A DNA stretch of 64,000 bases from Dichomitus squalens LYAD-421 SS1 (taxonomy: Eukaryota > Basidiomycota > Agaricomycetes > Polyporales > Polyporaceae). The notes beneath the pieces were generated by a model that was given only the letters and a program-made list of their open reading frames with translations, was not told the DNA's origin and did no database searches. The first letter of the stretch is position 1, and every line of letters starts with the position of its first letter. Shown here one piece after another: positions 23,838 to 35,833 of this stretch. The position numbers and the translations under genes were made by a program. The stretch covers positions 146,246 to 210,245 of the forward strand of contig NW_006766925.1 in NCBI RefSeq assembly GCF_000275845.1, written 5' to 3'.

Positions 23838-25442
23838 ATGGGCAGCTCTCTAGCTCTCCAGCTTGTCCAACAGGCTTTCGGCGATGTCATTATCGCCCGC
23901 ATATCTCCCTCACACATTGATCGGCTGCCCGTCGAAATCCTCAGCCACGTCTTCCGTCTCCTCTGGTTTCGCACCGCCCCTCACCCCAGGCTCGACATAG
24001 AGTCTTGGCCGCGGTATCATCCTGTCCATCCATCCATCATCCACATCACCCACGTATGTCACCGGTGGCGCGAGATTGCCCTCGACACTCCCATCCTCTG
24101 GAGCCGAGTTGACGACACCCTGGGGCTCCGAATGATAGCTTTCCTCCAGCGCTCACGGTCCGCGCCTGTCTCCTTGTCTACCTATCTCTCAGTCCCTCAC
24201 GAGGGCATCGCTGGCGAGCTCATCACCACCGTCCTTGAGTCATGTTGTGAGCGACTCCGTCGCCTCGACGTCAGGTTACACGCCTACGACATTTTCACCC
24301 ATTCTCGCATCGATTTTGCGGCACCGAACCTTGAATGCCTCACAATCCAGTGCGAGATCTATGATGGCGTAGAAATCGTTGAATACCCCTTGCTCCTGCA
24401 GGGACAAACGATGTCTCTGAAGGCGCTTGCGCTTCTCCATATCCACCATTGGCTCCCTGCAAACCTATTTCCGAATCTCGTTCATCTCAACATTTCCTAC
24501 TTTTACATGGAAGAGCTCCCTCTTCTAATGCTCTCGCATCTCCTAGCAGGGTGTCCTCGACTTGAAACCCTTCACCTTGGCGAGGTGTGGAGTTATCCCC
24601 TCCTAGACTTGGACCTCACCCCTCCATCACAGAAAATCCCAATGCCCCATCTTCGCAGCATTTCCACATGCTGCACGACCCTACAGACCGCAGCTCAGAT
24701 ACTTGCCATCCTTGAGCTCCCACCGAGGAGTCGTATCAGGATACATAATGCCCCCGTAGATTCACATACTTGGGCTGCCGACAACTTACTACCCTCGCTC
24801 GAGTTCATGAAGACGCTCACCCGCCTGGAGGTCGCTGCAGACACTACTTCTTTATACCTTGTCGCCGAAGGCGACGACGCAGGCCTGTGGATCCAGGCCA
24901 AGTGGGAAGGCGGCTCTCCAAGCGTCTGGCCGCAATGGCTCGCGGAGCTGCATAGAGCCATACCCTTCGCCTCCATCACCCACTTCCATGTCGCGCTCAC
25001 GGATTGGAGCATCCTGCGCGAGCTCCTGACACGTATGTCCGCCCTATCGGTACTGGGCGTCATGTCCTTTCCGAACGACGATGCCGGGCACGAGCCGATG
25101 CTGTCCGAGCTGTCTTCGACGCTCTTGTGTAACTTCGCGGTGGTCTGTCCGGACCTCGCCACGCTCAGCATACAGTGTAACGTGGCGCCTGACGTTACTC
25201 AGATTGCTTCTCTAGCGACGAGGGAAGGGGCCCGTCGGCTATCTCGTCTCGTCCTTGACTTTCCTGGCTTAGTCGATCCGGAGCCGCTTATGGGACATGT
25301 CGACGAGCTTGAGATCGGGGACGGTGGCGTCTGCACTTGGGAGAAGAGGGACGGGTGGGACATCGGGAACGAATTTTGGCGGCTCCCGGAAGAGGATGAA
25401 CCGCGCTGTGTGCTCCCATGGAATGTTACTACGCACGGCTAA
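23838..25442 (+). CDS. F-box domain protein
   Basis: A single exon of 534 residues is read from the ATG at 23838; the frame is open from 23736, so an upstream start or exon is possible. The N-terminal F-box reads HIDRLPVEILSHVFRLLWF, then HVCHRWREIALDTPILWSRV, the usual Agaricomycete form. Family knowledge: F-box proteins bind Skp1 and bring substrates to an SCF ubiquitin ligase; in this clade they are a large, fast-evolving family and targets are rarely known. The remaining 400 residues are leucine-rich with leucine-rich-repeat-like spacing (for example LFPNLVHLNISYF and CPRLETLHLGEV). No neighbour suggests a substrate. Confidence 0.85.
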   Translation: MGSSLALQLVQQAFGDVIIARISPSHIDRLPVEILSHVFRLLWFRTAPHPRLDIESWPRYHPVHPSIIHITHVCHRWREIALDTPILWSRVDDTLGLRMIAFLQRSRSAPVSLSTYLSVPHEGIAGELITTVLESCCERLRRLDVRLHAYDIFTHSRIDFAAPNLECLTIQCEIYDGVEIVEYPLLLQGQTMSLKALALLHIHHWLPANLFPNLVHLNISYFYMEELPLLMLSHLLAGCPRLETLHLGEVWSYPLLDLDLTPPSQKIPMPHLRSISTCCTTLQTAAQILAILELPPRSRIRIHNAPVDSHTWAADNLLPSLEFMKTLTRLEVAADTTSLYLVAEGDDAGLWIQAKWEGGSPSVWPQWLAELHRAIPFASITHFHVALTDWSILRELLTRMSALSVLGVMSFPNDDAGHEPMLSELSSTLLCNFAVVCPDLATLSIQCNVAPDVTQIASLATREGARRLSRLVLDFPGLVDPEPLMGHVDELEIGDGGVCTWEKRDGWDIGNEFWRLPEEDEPRCVLPWNVTTHG

Positions 25443-28032
25443 TAGTACAGTCTTGACTGTGGTATGTGTCGTAGTAGTGGCAAGCGGGTTGGCTTCCATC
25501 ACTACTTACTCATCGTTGAATTGTTGACTATTGACGTGCAATGTAGATGCGCACCAACGCTCCGAATGCTCAAGAAAAAACGGAACGACGTGTTCGCCGA
25601 CATAGAAGGACATCTACGGCTTCGCATGATGATTGGAACAATGGCATTGCGTAATGGAGAGTCTCAGGACGATCTTCCATATAGTAGGTCCATGTCTGGA
25701 CCTATTCAAACGGTCTGCGCGGTTTTGGCCTTGTGGGCGTTCGGGGGTGAGCCTTGATCGGTTTCTACCGATGCTCACGCGAAGTAATTGATTTCTTACC
25801 GAGCTGACTCCTCGGGGCGGCTCATACTAGGTCCGCGGAGGACGCGTGTCGCGCACCGACAATCACCTCCGCATTTCAGCAAGCGGGTGAGTCGACGCGC
25901 CCCACCTGTGAGATCCCATGTCGTACAGTTGACGGGCTGATCGGGTCCGTCATTTCGCTGCAGGAGCTGTCTCCAGGTATACCCATACCAGTGGACCGCA
26001 CTCAGACGAGCCGGCGCCCCGTCTCGAAGGTGGCCGGGTAGACGTCCGTGCATCGCGGGTGCGCACGCAGAGCGCAGTCTGCGTGTACGCCCGTTTTGGC
26101 GAGTGGATCGCGGATGTGAAAGGTACGTGTTTGCACATCGATCGGCTAATTTCCGTTAAGGTTGTCACCCAGACGGCGACCACGTGCATGTCACCTGAAG
26201 TGTTCGTCCGCTCTGCGGTAGTTGGCCTTTTCTCATGAATACCAGGCTTCCGTCGTGTCGGGGCCCTCTCTTGACTGCTCAGTAGCTTCGTAGTCGCTTT
26301 TGGATTCTCGCATTCACAGGCCAGCTTCGTCCTGTGAGCGCTCACTCTGTCATCGTCGTTCTTTGCTCTTGATCAAGTCTTGGTCCGCGTGAAGGTCGCT
26401 TAGCGCACCAGGCATGATTCCCAAGCAAAGGCGTCATTGCGTTCCGTGCTGTAGGAAGGTAGGCCAGACTTTACCAGCTTGGGTACCCCGCCCTTGCCAT
26501 ACGCCGCCTTTCTCGTGGACAGCGGCGCACTGAGCCTGGTGGACGTCCGTACCTTTTCGCGGGGACGCCATTCGAGCTGTTCACCGCGAGAGAGCAGTCG
26601 CTTCTTTCTGTTTACTGCCTCCACCTCTATGGGGTCAGCTGAATCGAGCGTGCTTGCCTTCGCGCCGATCCTACAGATTTCTACCAAAGCCTCGCAGCGG
26701 CTTATCAAGATAATTAGCCAGCGAAGGGTTCATGGCCGTTCGGTCAACGCGGAGATATCTAGAGGCAGAGAGACACGAGGCACGATGAGACGTCTACTTA
26801 TCCCCGCTATCGAGGCCAATCACGTTGCGGAGCCGTTCACTGCCGCTTGCAGTTCTCATGGACCAGTGGGGCCTTCCCAGGTGCGAACGAAGACGCTCGC
26901 TACACATACCGGCGATACCGCGTACAATGGCTACATTTCCTCATGAGTGACATCACTCAATGCCGCGTGCGTCTTCGCGTATGGTTACAGGAAGGCCTCG
27001 TCACCTGAGCTTGTACGTGAGTCCAGTCCATCACACCGGTGATTTCACAAATCCTCTTTCGCACGCGTACGACGTAAGCTACCCGCTGCTTCGCGCTTTC
27101 GCAAGAACACACAAGCACTTACTCCTCGGTGTCCCGATATGGTGACCTACCGATGGGTATGTTTCCGAGTTGGAGCCACTAGACCGGGCGACGCTCCTCG
27201 CTTTCGAGATCACCGTGATCGCAGTGCGGTGCGCTCGTTACGGCTTCTAGAGCCTCGTGTCGATCTCGGGGTGCTTCCGCGGCCGTCAGGCCTCATTAAC
27301 GCGGTGTGACCTTTGTACTTTCCGGCCCGGATAGGCTGGCAAATGGCCGAGCAGTTATCGTCCGTCACGACCTCGTAGTACCACCAAAGTCTACGCTAAC
27401 TTTACCTGTATTGCAGAAATCCAAAGTAGATGGGTACCTGGACGACTTACCTAAATGTCCCGACGTCCGTCACGACCTCCCACTGCGATCTCTCCATAAC
27501 GGTATATGTGCAACTGCGACGATAGACATGCCGGCAAAGGATTACGACCCGTCACAAGTCACGGACGATGGTGACATTGTAATGAGAACGCGTTGCGCGC
27601 GGTTTCGTGCCGGTCGAGCGTCACGGTCCAGGATCCTGGGAGCAAAGAGGGCTTTTCTGATGAGAGGCGTCCCTTTGCCTCCGTGCTCCCTCGTCCCTCC
27701 CTGACGTCTACGTCTGTCTGGCATGAGGCCGTCTCCCCCGGTGCGATATTAACTTTCTTCTCTCGGGGTCTTCTTTCTTCGCGACCGTGAAGACTACCGC
27801 GTGTGCTGGGCATACGTCCCCTCCCGTCTGCTCTTCTTCAATCCCTCCCTCTCTAACGCCACCCCTCTCTTCGCCCTCTACTTGTACGTACGGACCCACA
27901 AACACAGCCCTTTCTTCTTCTATCCACCATGATGCAGACTGCAAGGTCGAAACCCGACGTGAGCATCCTTTGTCCTCGGTTCATTATCCTCCCTCGTGTC
28001 TAACAAAGGCTCATCTACAACAACAGCCTAGG
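25443..28032. other. Long region without a supported gene
   Basis: Open frames of 130-155 codons occur on the plus strand (26479-26946 and 27306-27704) but show no recognised motif, no clear exon chain and no better composition than the opposite strand. The part from about 27700 is pyrimidine-rich and is probably the promoter and 5' leader of the next gene. A gtgagc...acaacag pair at about 27960-28027 could be a 5'-leader intron. Confidence 0.4.
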
Positions 28033-29358
28033 ATGTTCCTCAAGGACTTCGACACACCCGCAGAACATCACAGGTGGTCAGAGCTTGTGCCCCCTCGTAC
28101 AGCTCTCACCTTCGCTGCGATTTGGGATGAAGACGAAGGCATGGTCACTTTCTCCGGCGCCCACCTCTTCGACTCGGAGACGGCAGAGAAGGGGCGCAGG
28201 GACCAGCTGGCAAACGACTCCCCTTCTGATGTCGCGTTTGGGGATGGCGAGTCGCAGGTCCTCACCATAAACGACAGGTTCGCTATCGCTATCTCTGAGT
28301 CACCCGCTCGCCCAGGGCATGCCCTTCCCTCCGCAGGCATCGACTCTCTCGCCTTCGCACGCGACGCTATGATCGATGGCGAAACCGTCATGGACTCACG
28401 TTCATGTCTTGGTGCTGGTGGCCTTCGCGTTCCACCGGGCATCCATTACGCGCCCGACAGTCCTGCAGTCGCGTCTTCAATGGCGCTGGCGTCGCTCGCA
28501 AATGTCCCCTTCCGCCGCAGGACTTTGATCAACAATCCATTCAGCCGCACCAGACGCGATTCGCAACGAGCAAGGCGCGCAGAGCTTCGCGTTCAGACGA
28601 ACGGCGACGAGGTAAGGCATTGCGACGCGCAGAGCGCGAGGAGCGACGTGACCGACGAAGGTTTCTTCGAGGACCGCCGCCTAACGACCGGGACCCTCGG
28701 GACCGCGCCTGTTCTCGTTGAAGTTAATTTGGTATGTCTCCGCGTCTGTCTGACAGTGTATTCCCATACCTTAACGAACACGCTCCACGCTCCCTCCCAG
28801 TCCTCTGCGTTCTCCGTGACCACGACCTCTACCTCGCGCTATGTGGAGGTCGACCACCCGTCGCAAGCCGAGACCTACTCATGCGAGCATCGGTCACAGC
28901 GGACACAGGTCCACCGCCAGAGTCAGCCCCCGCTTGTCAAGGAGAAAGCCGAGAGTGTGGGCGAGTCGGCGTGGTCCACGCTGCGCGATGCCGAGCGCAA
29001 CATCTGCTTCAACGTTCCGCTCGAGATCGGGCGCAGGCTGAAGAAACAGCGCTCCCCACGCCGCTCGTCTTCTCCCCCCGCGAGCCCCGAGGAAGTCCTC
29101 GCTCGTCAGTATTACAATCACTTCCCATCACCCTCGTCCGTCGATTCGGACATGTCTACCTGGAGCGGCATGCACGGCAGACAAGGGTGCGGCCCCAACA
29201 TCCCACGGCCATCGACGCCGAAGGGGAGCATGAAGCTCGGCAAGTCGCTCCTCCACCGTGTCGTATCGTGCAAGAAGCACGACGGCATGGACGACCGATG
29301 GGTATACGTCGAGGTCGAACACAAGGTCAAGCAGCGGGTGTGCGCAGTCTGTGTTTGA
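28033..29358 (+). CDS. Unrecognised protein
   Basis: Two exons (28033-28731 and 28801-29358) give 418 residues; the 69-base intron is in frame, so the unspliced frame is also open. The start was placed at the ATG opening MFLKDFDTPAEHHRW; the frame continues upstream to 27787. No known domain is visible. The first half has TALTFAAIWDEDEGMVTF and an Arg-rich RRRTLINNPFSRTRRDSQRA patch. The second half has LEIGRRLKKQRSPRRSSSP, which could be a nuclear localisation signal, and a C-terminal segment with three cysteines. It may be a lineage-specific regulatory or disordered protein; nothing in the context narrows this. Confidence 0.6.
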   Translation: MFLKDFDTPAEHHRWSELVPPRTALTFAAIWDEDEGMVTFSGAHLFDSETAEKGRRDQLANDSPSDVAFGDGESQVLTINDRFAIAISESPARPGHALPSAGIDSLAFARDAMIDGETVMDSRSCLGAGGLRVPPGIHYAPDSPAVASSMALASLANVPFRRRTLINNPFSRTRRDSQRARRAELRVQTNGDEVRHCDAQSARSDVTDEGFFEDRRLTTGTLGTAPVLVEVNLVCLRVCLTVYSHTLTNTLHAPSQSSAFSVTTTSTSRYVEVDHPSQAETYSCEHRSQRTQVHRQSQPPLVKEKAESVGESAWSTLRDAERNICFNVPLEIGRRLKKQRSPRRSSSPPASPEEVLARQYYNHFPSPSSVDSDMSTWSGMHGRQGCGPNIPRPSTPKGSMKLGKSLLHRVVSCKKHDGMDDRWVYVEVEHKVKQRVCAVCV

Positions 29359-30723
29359 TGGCGAAGTTTCATGGATGCGAATATGGATTGTGTGGACGGG
29401 TGGACATGAATACCTGGATACACGCGGTGTGCGCCCGGTCTATATATGCCAACGCCTGGTGAGTGTGGCCGTGAGCGTCGTCGTGACTGCCGCACGTTGC
29501 GCACAGTCCGTCCGGCATAGGCCGTGCGCGCGTCTTCTCTGTCATTATTAATTTATTATTGGTATTTCTGGGGACCCACGCTGCATTTACTCGTACTTTC
29601 TTCGCCTAAACTTAAGGCTACTACTTCTTAGAGCTGCCAATTCTGCAGTACGCATTCCCCATCCCACATATTCTTTCGACATACAGTTAGGAGATCGGCG
29701 GTCTCCCCACATTCTTTTCGATACCCTTCGCCTTCGCTGCGTCTTCTTTCTTCACCCCTTTGTACTTATTGTGTCTTGCTCATGCCCCTAATTGCTACCC
29801 TTCCTCCCTTCGTCTCGCCCTGACTTGGGTTGTACTCTTACTGATGCCGATGTGTTCACTTATCAACCTCCCCTGTGCTAGTAGAAATCATCCTTCGGGA
29901 TACCGGTACTTCATTGTACGTAGCTGCTGTAACGTCCAAGTCATGGCGACCAATATATGAGCCTATATGCCCGATCGTTCCTGTCTCGCACCCTTCGGAC
30001 ACGCTGAAGCGCAGTAGAAATGAAGGCACGCACGAGGGCCGCCGCAGGAAACAGTCGGCATGGACAGCATTATATTACTGACGAGCCTCTACAAGAACAC
30101 GACCACGCTTGCGCAGCTGGATATCGACCGTGACCCGCACCAGGCCAAGACCCACTCCCCGCTCGTTGCACGCTCCCGTGCTTCCTACAACGCCACCTCC
30201 AGGGAGCGGATTTGACATGGCGCAGACGGGCAAGCCGCAGCATACGCCGTAGCACCGTCAGCGCGCACCGAAGAACAACACTAGTAGAACATGAGACGAC
30301 AGAAGACCGAGAATTGATGATTCCATGACAGACAACGATAACCGAGTAATGAAGAATACCGAACGGCGCGGCGGGCACAACGCAGCGAAAGGGGAGGCGA
30401 TAAACATAGACAATGAGTAGGATGTCACAAACAGGAGAAGAGACGGAATGTGCACAGTACAGCATAGGAACAACAGGTACACGAGGGAGCGCGCAAGTTC
30501 ATGAGGGGGATCAATTGATTGGCTTCGAGGGCATCGGGCGAGAACCACGGTCCATGAGATACGAGAAGACAATAATCGGGTGTCTAGACAGAACAACAAA
30601 GGTGAGGCGACTATCGGCGTCGCAGCGGGAGTGTGGACGAGGGCCGGCGGGGGCATGGATGCGTGTGCATGCCCCTGGAGGGGGTTGTCCGGGGCTCGGG
30701 CTGATTGACTTTACGAGACGTCG
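29359..30723. other. Intergenic region, AT-richer than its surroundings
   Basis: These 1365 bases between the unknown gene and CHS7 include an attattaatttattatt stretch near 29546 that probably marks the 3' end of the upstream transcript. No gene, tRNA or repeat was recognised. Confidence 0.45.
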
Positions 30724-32573
30724 TCACCGAGGGTAGTAGATGTCTTCCTCCCACGACTCTGCGGAGACAAAGTGACATGTTAGCAGACATAGAGACGGCG
30801 CGCGGCGTAAGGCGGTGCGCGGGCGGGGGACGGGTGGAGAGGGAGTGGGAAGCCGGGTACGCACCTTCCGTAATGCTTCGCCACGCAAAGTAGAGCACGG
30901 CGACCGCGGCGGTCTCGAGTATCGTCGCAACAAATGATCCGTCAATCTTGCTATTTGCACCCTGATCGGGGGAAAGGCATTTCACATGAGTCGTACACGC
31001 ACTGGGACTTGATATGAAACGTACCTTGCAAATGACCTTGCTCAGCAAGAAATAATCCAGCTGGCTGAGGACAAACAGAATCGCAGCCAGGACGTAGTAC
31101 CACATTGGGCGGACTTCATTCAACATCCCGAGCACGACGTAGGTCATGATCACCAAGTATAGAATCGCGGCGCTGCGGATCGGAACGATCGTCGTGTCAA
31201 TAATTGCGCAGGAAGCGTGCTCGCAGTCCAAACCAGACTCACGCGGCCGGCCAAATGCTAGTGAGCACGAAGAGCGCGATGCTGTTCTGGGAGGCTGGGG
31301 GCGTTGATTGAAACACCGTCGTGAAGGAGAAGCCAACATCGAGGGAAATGTATGTTGTCGCAGCGAAGAATGCGACAACGAAGAAGTGGAACGGCTAACG
31401 CGTTGTGTCAGAGATCGCTCGAAAGTGACGCTGTGCGCACGCCGCTAGCCCCTGTGGGGCTAGGGCGCGGAAGGAGCTCGAGAAGCACTCACCACCAGTG
31501 AGCTCATCGTGCCATCCTCGACCACCTGCGTACTGACAATCGCGTTACCTAGCAGTGCCCAAAACGTGGCGGTGACGAGTCCAGCATGTATTGCAGTGAT
31601 AACGGTCAGAGCAGTGGTGCCTTGTTCAAGGAAGGAGCCCGTGGATATGAGCTGGAAGGGGATGGTCAAGAAATAGAGGACCAAGAATATTTGGAACTCG
31701 ACCCGACCTGGGATGATTTGTGAGAACAAGTACGAGCGTGCTTACTACGACGAGATATAGGAGGCGATATGGTCAAGGGTATCGTACGCAAGACAACCGA
31801 GTGAGAACACAGGATATCGCTGCTTTGCGAAGAGACGTATCGTCCACCGCGCAGGCGCGACCTCAGCTCGTTCTGTTGGCTACGCATCACAGCCAAAGCG
31901 GAAGGGTGGCAAGAGAAGCAACAGCGTAGCATGCGCACTGCACGAGACCGCCTGCGGTGCTCATTGAGGTGTTAGTGACGTGGCGTGAGTGCTGCGTCAG
32001 TCCGCGTCATCGAACGCGAGCTCACCCAGAGGTCCTGCACCAAGAGAATGGGGCGACGCTGAAAGCTGGATGGACGCGGAGACATGTGCAAGGCAAGAGC
32101 AAAGAAGGCGACAGAAAGGAAGAGAAGGCTAGCGAAACAGAAGGGCTACCAGCAGACGATGGTATGTAGAACTGCAAAGGCGGGGGCGAGGGCGGTCGAA
32201 GGAGCGAAACGCATCGAGGACTCACCGACAGCAGCCCTTCTCCGATTGGTCCAGAATACGAGAAGCAGAGTGATGAGGATGCTCAGCCCGCAGGCAACGA
32301 TGTTGGCAATGTTTGCGAGCGAACTATCATGGCCAACACGGGGGATGCCGCATTCTGGGTTGATGCCTACCGGGGCGGAGGTAGCATCTGAGGACAGGTT
32401 CGTAAGGGCAGTAGGGTCACGGTGTTGTAGCTAGAAGGCGTGAGGAGAGGCGAGGTGAGCAGGTTGAGAAGCTCGAGGCGTAGGGACGTAGGTACCTGGC
32501 GGTAGAAGAGATTACACCATGGATATGATGGGACTTGGTGACAGAGGGGGGCAAAGTCCCCAAACTTGGTCAT
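30724..32573 (-). CDS. CHS7: Chitin synthase export chaperone Chs7
   Basis: Chs7 is an endoplasmic reticulum membrane protein that folds and releases class-specific chitin synthases for transport to the cell surface. Seven exons are read: 32496-32573, 32226-32430, 31493-31707, 31243-31394, 31025-31172, 30865-30961 and 30724-30758, giving 309 residues. The N-terminus TKFGDFAPLCHQVPSYPWC matches the family's short lumenal head. About seven hydrophobic segments follow, including ANIVACGLSILITLLLVF, FQIFLVLYFLTIPFQLI, HAGLVTATFWALLGNAI, FHFFVVAFFAATTYISL and ETAAVAVLYFAWRSI. VEDGTMSSLV is the conserved mid-loop. The C-terminus ESWEEDIYYPR is typical. Intron 2 is 518 nt, much the longest in the gene. 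Confidence 0.92.
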
Positions 32574-33469
32574 GCCGACCGATGGAGAGGGTGCGTTGAG
32601 GGCGCGTTGAGAGGGAAGGGGGCAGGGTATCCAGGACGAGCTGAGGAAAGGGAGAAAAGAGGATGAGAAAATGCTGATCAACGAGGGGGGAGCACGAGGC
32701 AACCGCAACCGTCGCCCGATGTGGATGCGGATACGGATGCGCTACTCCCATCACCAGTGGTCTCCCATCGCCACTCACCTCCTTAGATTTTGTCGACTTG
32801 GCCCGCAAAGTCGTCGGTTTTCGCGCCGAGCCAGCAGGTCGCGTCGATTATGGAGGAGGAGGGTATTCAAGTCGTTGGCAACGACCAAACAGTGTCAACT
32901 GCATGCAACGTTGTCCCCCTTCAGCACAATAGACCCTCTCGGCGCTTATCTACACTGTCTCTCAAAATGAAGCATCATGTTACTCTATATACTAACCACG
33001 CGTATACAGATATTGTGGAACACCGAAAGAGGCAAAGCTACAAACATCTACATCGGGTCCAATATGCAACTCGAAAAACAGGAACGGACGTTGTGCGGAT
33101 AGATGTCTGCAAGTGTACCTTACCACGCCATGATAGCTCGGGAAGCCCAAAATCGAAACTTCCCATCACACCCGTATGTCACTGTGTACGCCACATACAA
33201 TTGCATTGCGAAGGTTCTGGATGACCCACAAACCTGGCGTGTTGAACACAATTTGAGCCAAGTTGCGCTGCCAGGGCTTGGGCGCCAAAGGACGGAAGCA
33301 AAAGAACGAGGGGCGCTTGACCATTTGTGCGTTGCTGTCGTTGATCACCGACTCCTCCAGCGCGGGTTCATCTGCACTCACATCGCCCGCTCCCGTTCGC
33401 AAGCTCGTCGAGAACCGTGTAGGCGATGAGTTATTTAATCGTCAGGCGAAGCCACTCGAGCATCCGCGC
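32574..33469. other. Intergenic region upstream of CHS7
   Basis: This stretch should hold the CHS7 promoter and the 5' flank of the next plus-strand gene. No conserved gene was recognised. Open frames are short and overlap on both strands. Confidence 0.4.
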
Positions 33470-33978
33470 ATGGCGGAAGCGCTCCTCATCCGCCGCGCAC
33501 TCGCTATACCGGGTGACACCCGCCCCATCCTCGCCATCCTCTTCTCGTACAAACTCGCTTTTCTCTTCCGCACCCTCTTTACCGCGGCCGCCTCCGCTGC
33601 TGCCCTCGTCGTCTACGCTCGCTTCTCCAACCCGTCCTCTCCGAGCAACTTGCCGGATCGGCGCTCATAAACGCGGTCACCAGTCTCGTCGGACTGCTTG
33701 CAACTGCTCTAACCGTGCAAGGACACTCTGAACGGCCTGAAGACCTCAGAGCTGCGCTCGAACGTGCGTGGTGGCTGGACGCCGTTATGAAGCTAGGGAA
33801 TCCCCTGTCATGCGCGCTATCTCCCGCCTTGGGGCTCCTCATCATGTCTAAATTCGACTTGTGGTCCTGGGCGGGCGTGGCTTCAGGGGCACCAGGGAAT
33901 ATGACCGTGAGGGACGCGCTCAACGCGGGTTTCGTCGGGATGGCAGCCACTGCCGCGGATTTGCTGTGGAGTCGCTGA
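33470..33978 (+). CDS. Small membrane protein, frame interrupted (possible pseudogene)
   Basis: From the ATG at 33470 the frame reads MAEALLIRRALAIPGD, then two hydrophobic stretches (ILAILFSYKLAFLFRTLF and AAASAAALVVYARF), and stops at 33670. A second open frame, shifted by two, overlaps from about 33640 and reads EQLAGSALINAVTSLVGLLA, then a RAALERAWWLDAVMK helix and another hydrophobic stretch, to a stop at 33978. No ordinary intron joins them: the only gt...ag pairs are 35-38 nt. Either there is a one- or two-base indel, or an extremely short intron. The beginning resembles the gene at 34803 (EALLIRRALA against EASLFRRVLA). Function unknown. Confidence 0.45.
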
Positions 33979-34802
33979 ATCCGGCTACTGCCTAGACACG
34001 TAGGCCGATAAAGCATGTCATTGCATCCGTCGCATCTGGGAGGCTCGATATCCTGGGCTGTTCCAGGGGTGAGTTAGATTAAACCTTACTTGCAAATCTC
34101 CCAAGCCGAGTTGCTGAATCTGCACGCAAGTCTGACAGGTCGATGTTGGGCGCGGTGTCGCTTACCTATCCAGAAAAATCAACCACGCCTCATGACATTT
34201 GTGGGGATTGTACGCAATATACAGTGGACACACAGTCTGTTACGTTGGGTCGCCAGTGCAAGCGTACGATGGTATCGCCGGCGGGCTGTCTGCCATCACC
34301 ATTCGTTACCTATTGCAAACCAGTCAGTAGTTCCCGTGTTTGAAAGAGATGGCGCTGGCACTGCCTCTATCTGGCGCTCCTCTGTCGCGACATGATCGAG
34401 CATTCGAAGACTGGGGTTCGAGCGGCAATGGGCGCTGGTTTTCTGCAGTGACTCTGGTATGAGGAGGCTTGTAGATTGCCCCGTACTGCTGCTACTGTGT
34501 TCTATGACTCTCGGAGCCGTAGCTGCTGGTGCGTTACCTGTTTCGCCACACTTGGTGAAGCCGAAGCTGATCCAGCGTTCGACAGTCGACAATGGCGCCT
34601 TACGACATAGATCCCCTCTCGCGCAATCAGATCGGCCTTGATGTGCGTAGCTGGCCTTATATGTATAGCGTGTTGCTAGTGGTGTTGACGATTATACCAC
34701 TCGAACCCAAACACCCTCTCGTTACTCCCCGGCTCGCCTGTAAGCTCACCCCCACTCTCATCTCCAGTACGCGGATTCCGACGTCAGGGCTGTAAGACAG
34801 AT
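33979..34802. other. Region between the two membrane-protein genes
   Basis: No complete gene is supported. An open frame from the ATG at 34592 reads MAPYDIDPLSRNQIGLD and then meets gtgcgtag; it could be a first exon of the next gene, but the splice phase to the ATG at 34803 did not work out with any acceptor I tried. Confidence 0.35.
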
Positions 34803-35348
34803 ATGGCGCGCGTCCAGCCCGTAAAGGATCCGCTATGGGAAGCTAGCCTTTTCCGCCGTGTCCTTGCATCCTTCAATCCTCCGGCTGTCTTCGCACTCCT
34901 CATTCTCCACACTTCGATACTTCTCCTGCGCATCGCGACTCAGTTCTCTACGTCTATCACACTCCTCATCGTCATCTTATTTTTCGACTCGTCTACCACA
35001 CTCCTCGTGGCGCCCACTCTCGTAGTGGCACGCTACATGCTCATCGTTCTCTCCATCTCCAACGTCTTCATCATTGTAGCCAGGTGGCTCATACTGGCCC
35101 TGGTGGTCAAGTGTCAAGGATTAGCCACAGACGAGGAGGTGGACGCTGCGATGGAGCGTGTGCGTGATTGGGTGTTCACATTCGAGAACTTCGCGTCCAT
35201 GCTAGCCATCTCCAAGTGGTCTACAATCGTCAACATCGTCACGCCTGTCCCGGAGAACGGTGCACACGAAGAGATGAGCTTGGTCTTCGCGATTGGGGTG
35301 TGGGTGGTGGGGGCGGTCGCATTTTGCATACAATCAATGCGCAAATGA
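34803..35348 (+). CDS. Small multi-pass membrane protein, unrecognised
   Basis: A single exon of 181 residues from the ATG at 34803 is preceded by a gacag acceptor, so an upstream coding exon is possible. It has three or four hydrophobic segments: AVFALLILHTSILLLRIA, SITLLIVILFF, YMLIVLSISNVFIIVA with WLILALVV, and MSLVFAIGVWVVGAVAFCI. An amphipathic acidic helix (TDEEVDAAMERVRDWVF) lies between the third and fourth. The same order of elements and a similar RxL box before the first membrane segment are seen in the broken gene at 33470, so the two may be a tandem duplicate pair. No function can be given. Confidence 0.55.
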   Translation: MARVQPVKDPLWEASLFRRVLASFNPPAVFALLILHTSILLLRIATQFSTSITLLIVILFFDSSTTLLVAPTLVVARYMLIVLSISNVFIIVARWLILALVVKCQGLATDEEVDAAMERVRDWVFTFENFASMLAISKWSTIVNIVTPVPENGAHEEMSLVFAIGVWVVGAVAFCIQSMRK

Positions 35349-35833
35349 TGGTACTACACATGAAACTTCATTCGATCTCTCGCATCTTCTACGCGCTATA
35401 CGGTACGGGCATATTGTGTGGATCAGATCCCTCATGTCTCATCTGCAGCGCATTTCTCGCAGACTGCGTACACTGCATTGTAGGCGGTACGCTCCACAGG
35501 CCTAGGATTCATGTGCTATATTTTTATCTTCGTTTCGTACATAGCTCCTCATGAAGTTGCACGTCATAATTGTGGAGAGTCATCAGGGAAGTCCTTCATG
35601 ATTCAGGTTAGACGGGAAGTGCCCTTCGGCTGTAGCTCGATTCGTATTGATGTCGGAGTCTTGATCGCCGTCATATACGTACATACTCGCTAACCCAAAT
35701 AGAATATGAAACCCAACTCGGACCAGGATCGCCCTGAGCCTTTTGACTAACTTCGTTGCCACGTCACTTACACGAAGGTTCGTTGTCGCTGTACAAACTA
35801 CAGGCATGCGCGTTACTGAACCGCCTCATGTAG
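35349..35833. other. Intergenic stretch
   Basis: No gene, RNA or repeat was recognised in these 485 bases. Confidence 0.45.

Noticed and set aside
26479..26946. 155-codon open frame on the plus strand
   Set aside because: The start is not ATG, there is no recognised motif or exon context, and random open frames of this length are common in this GC-rich DNA.
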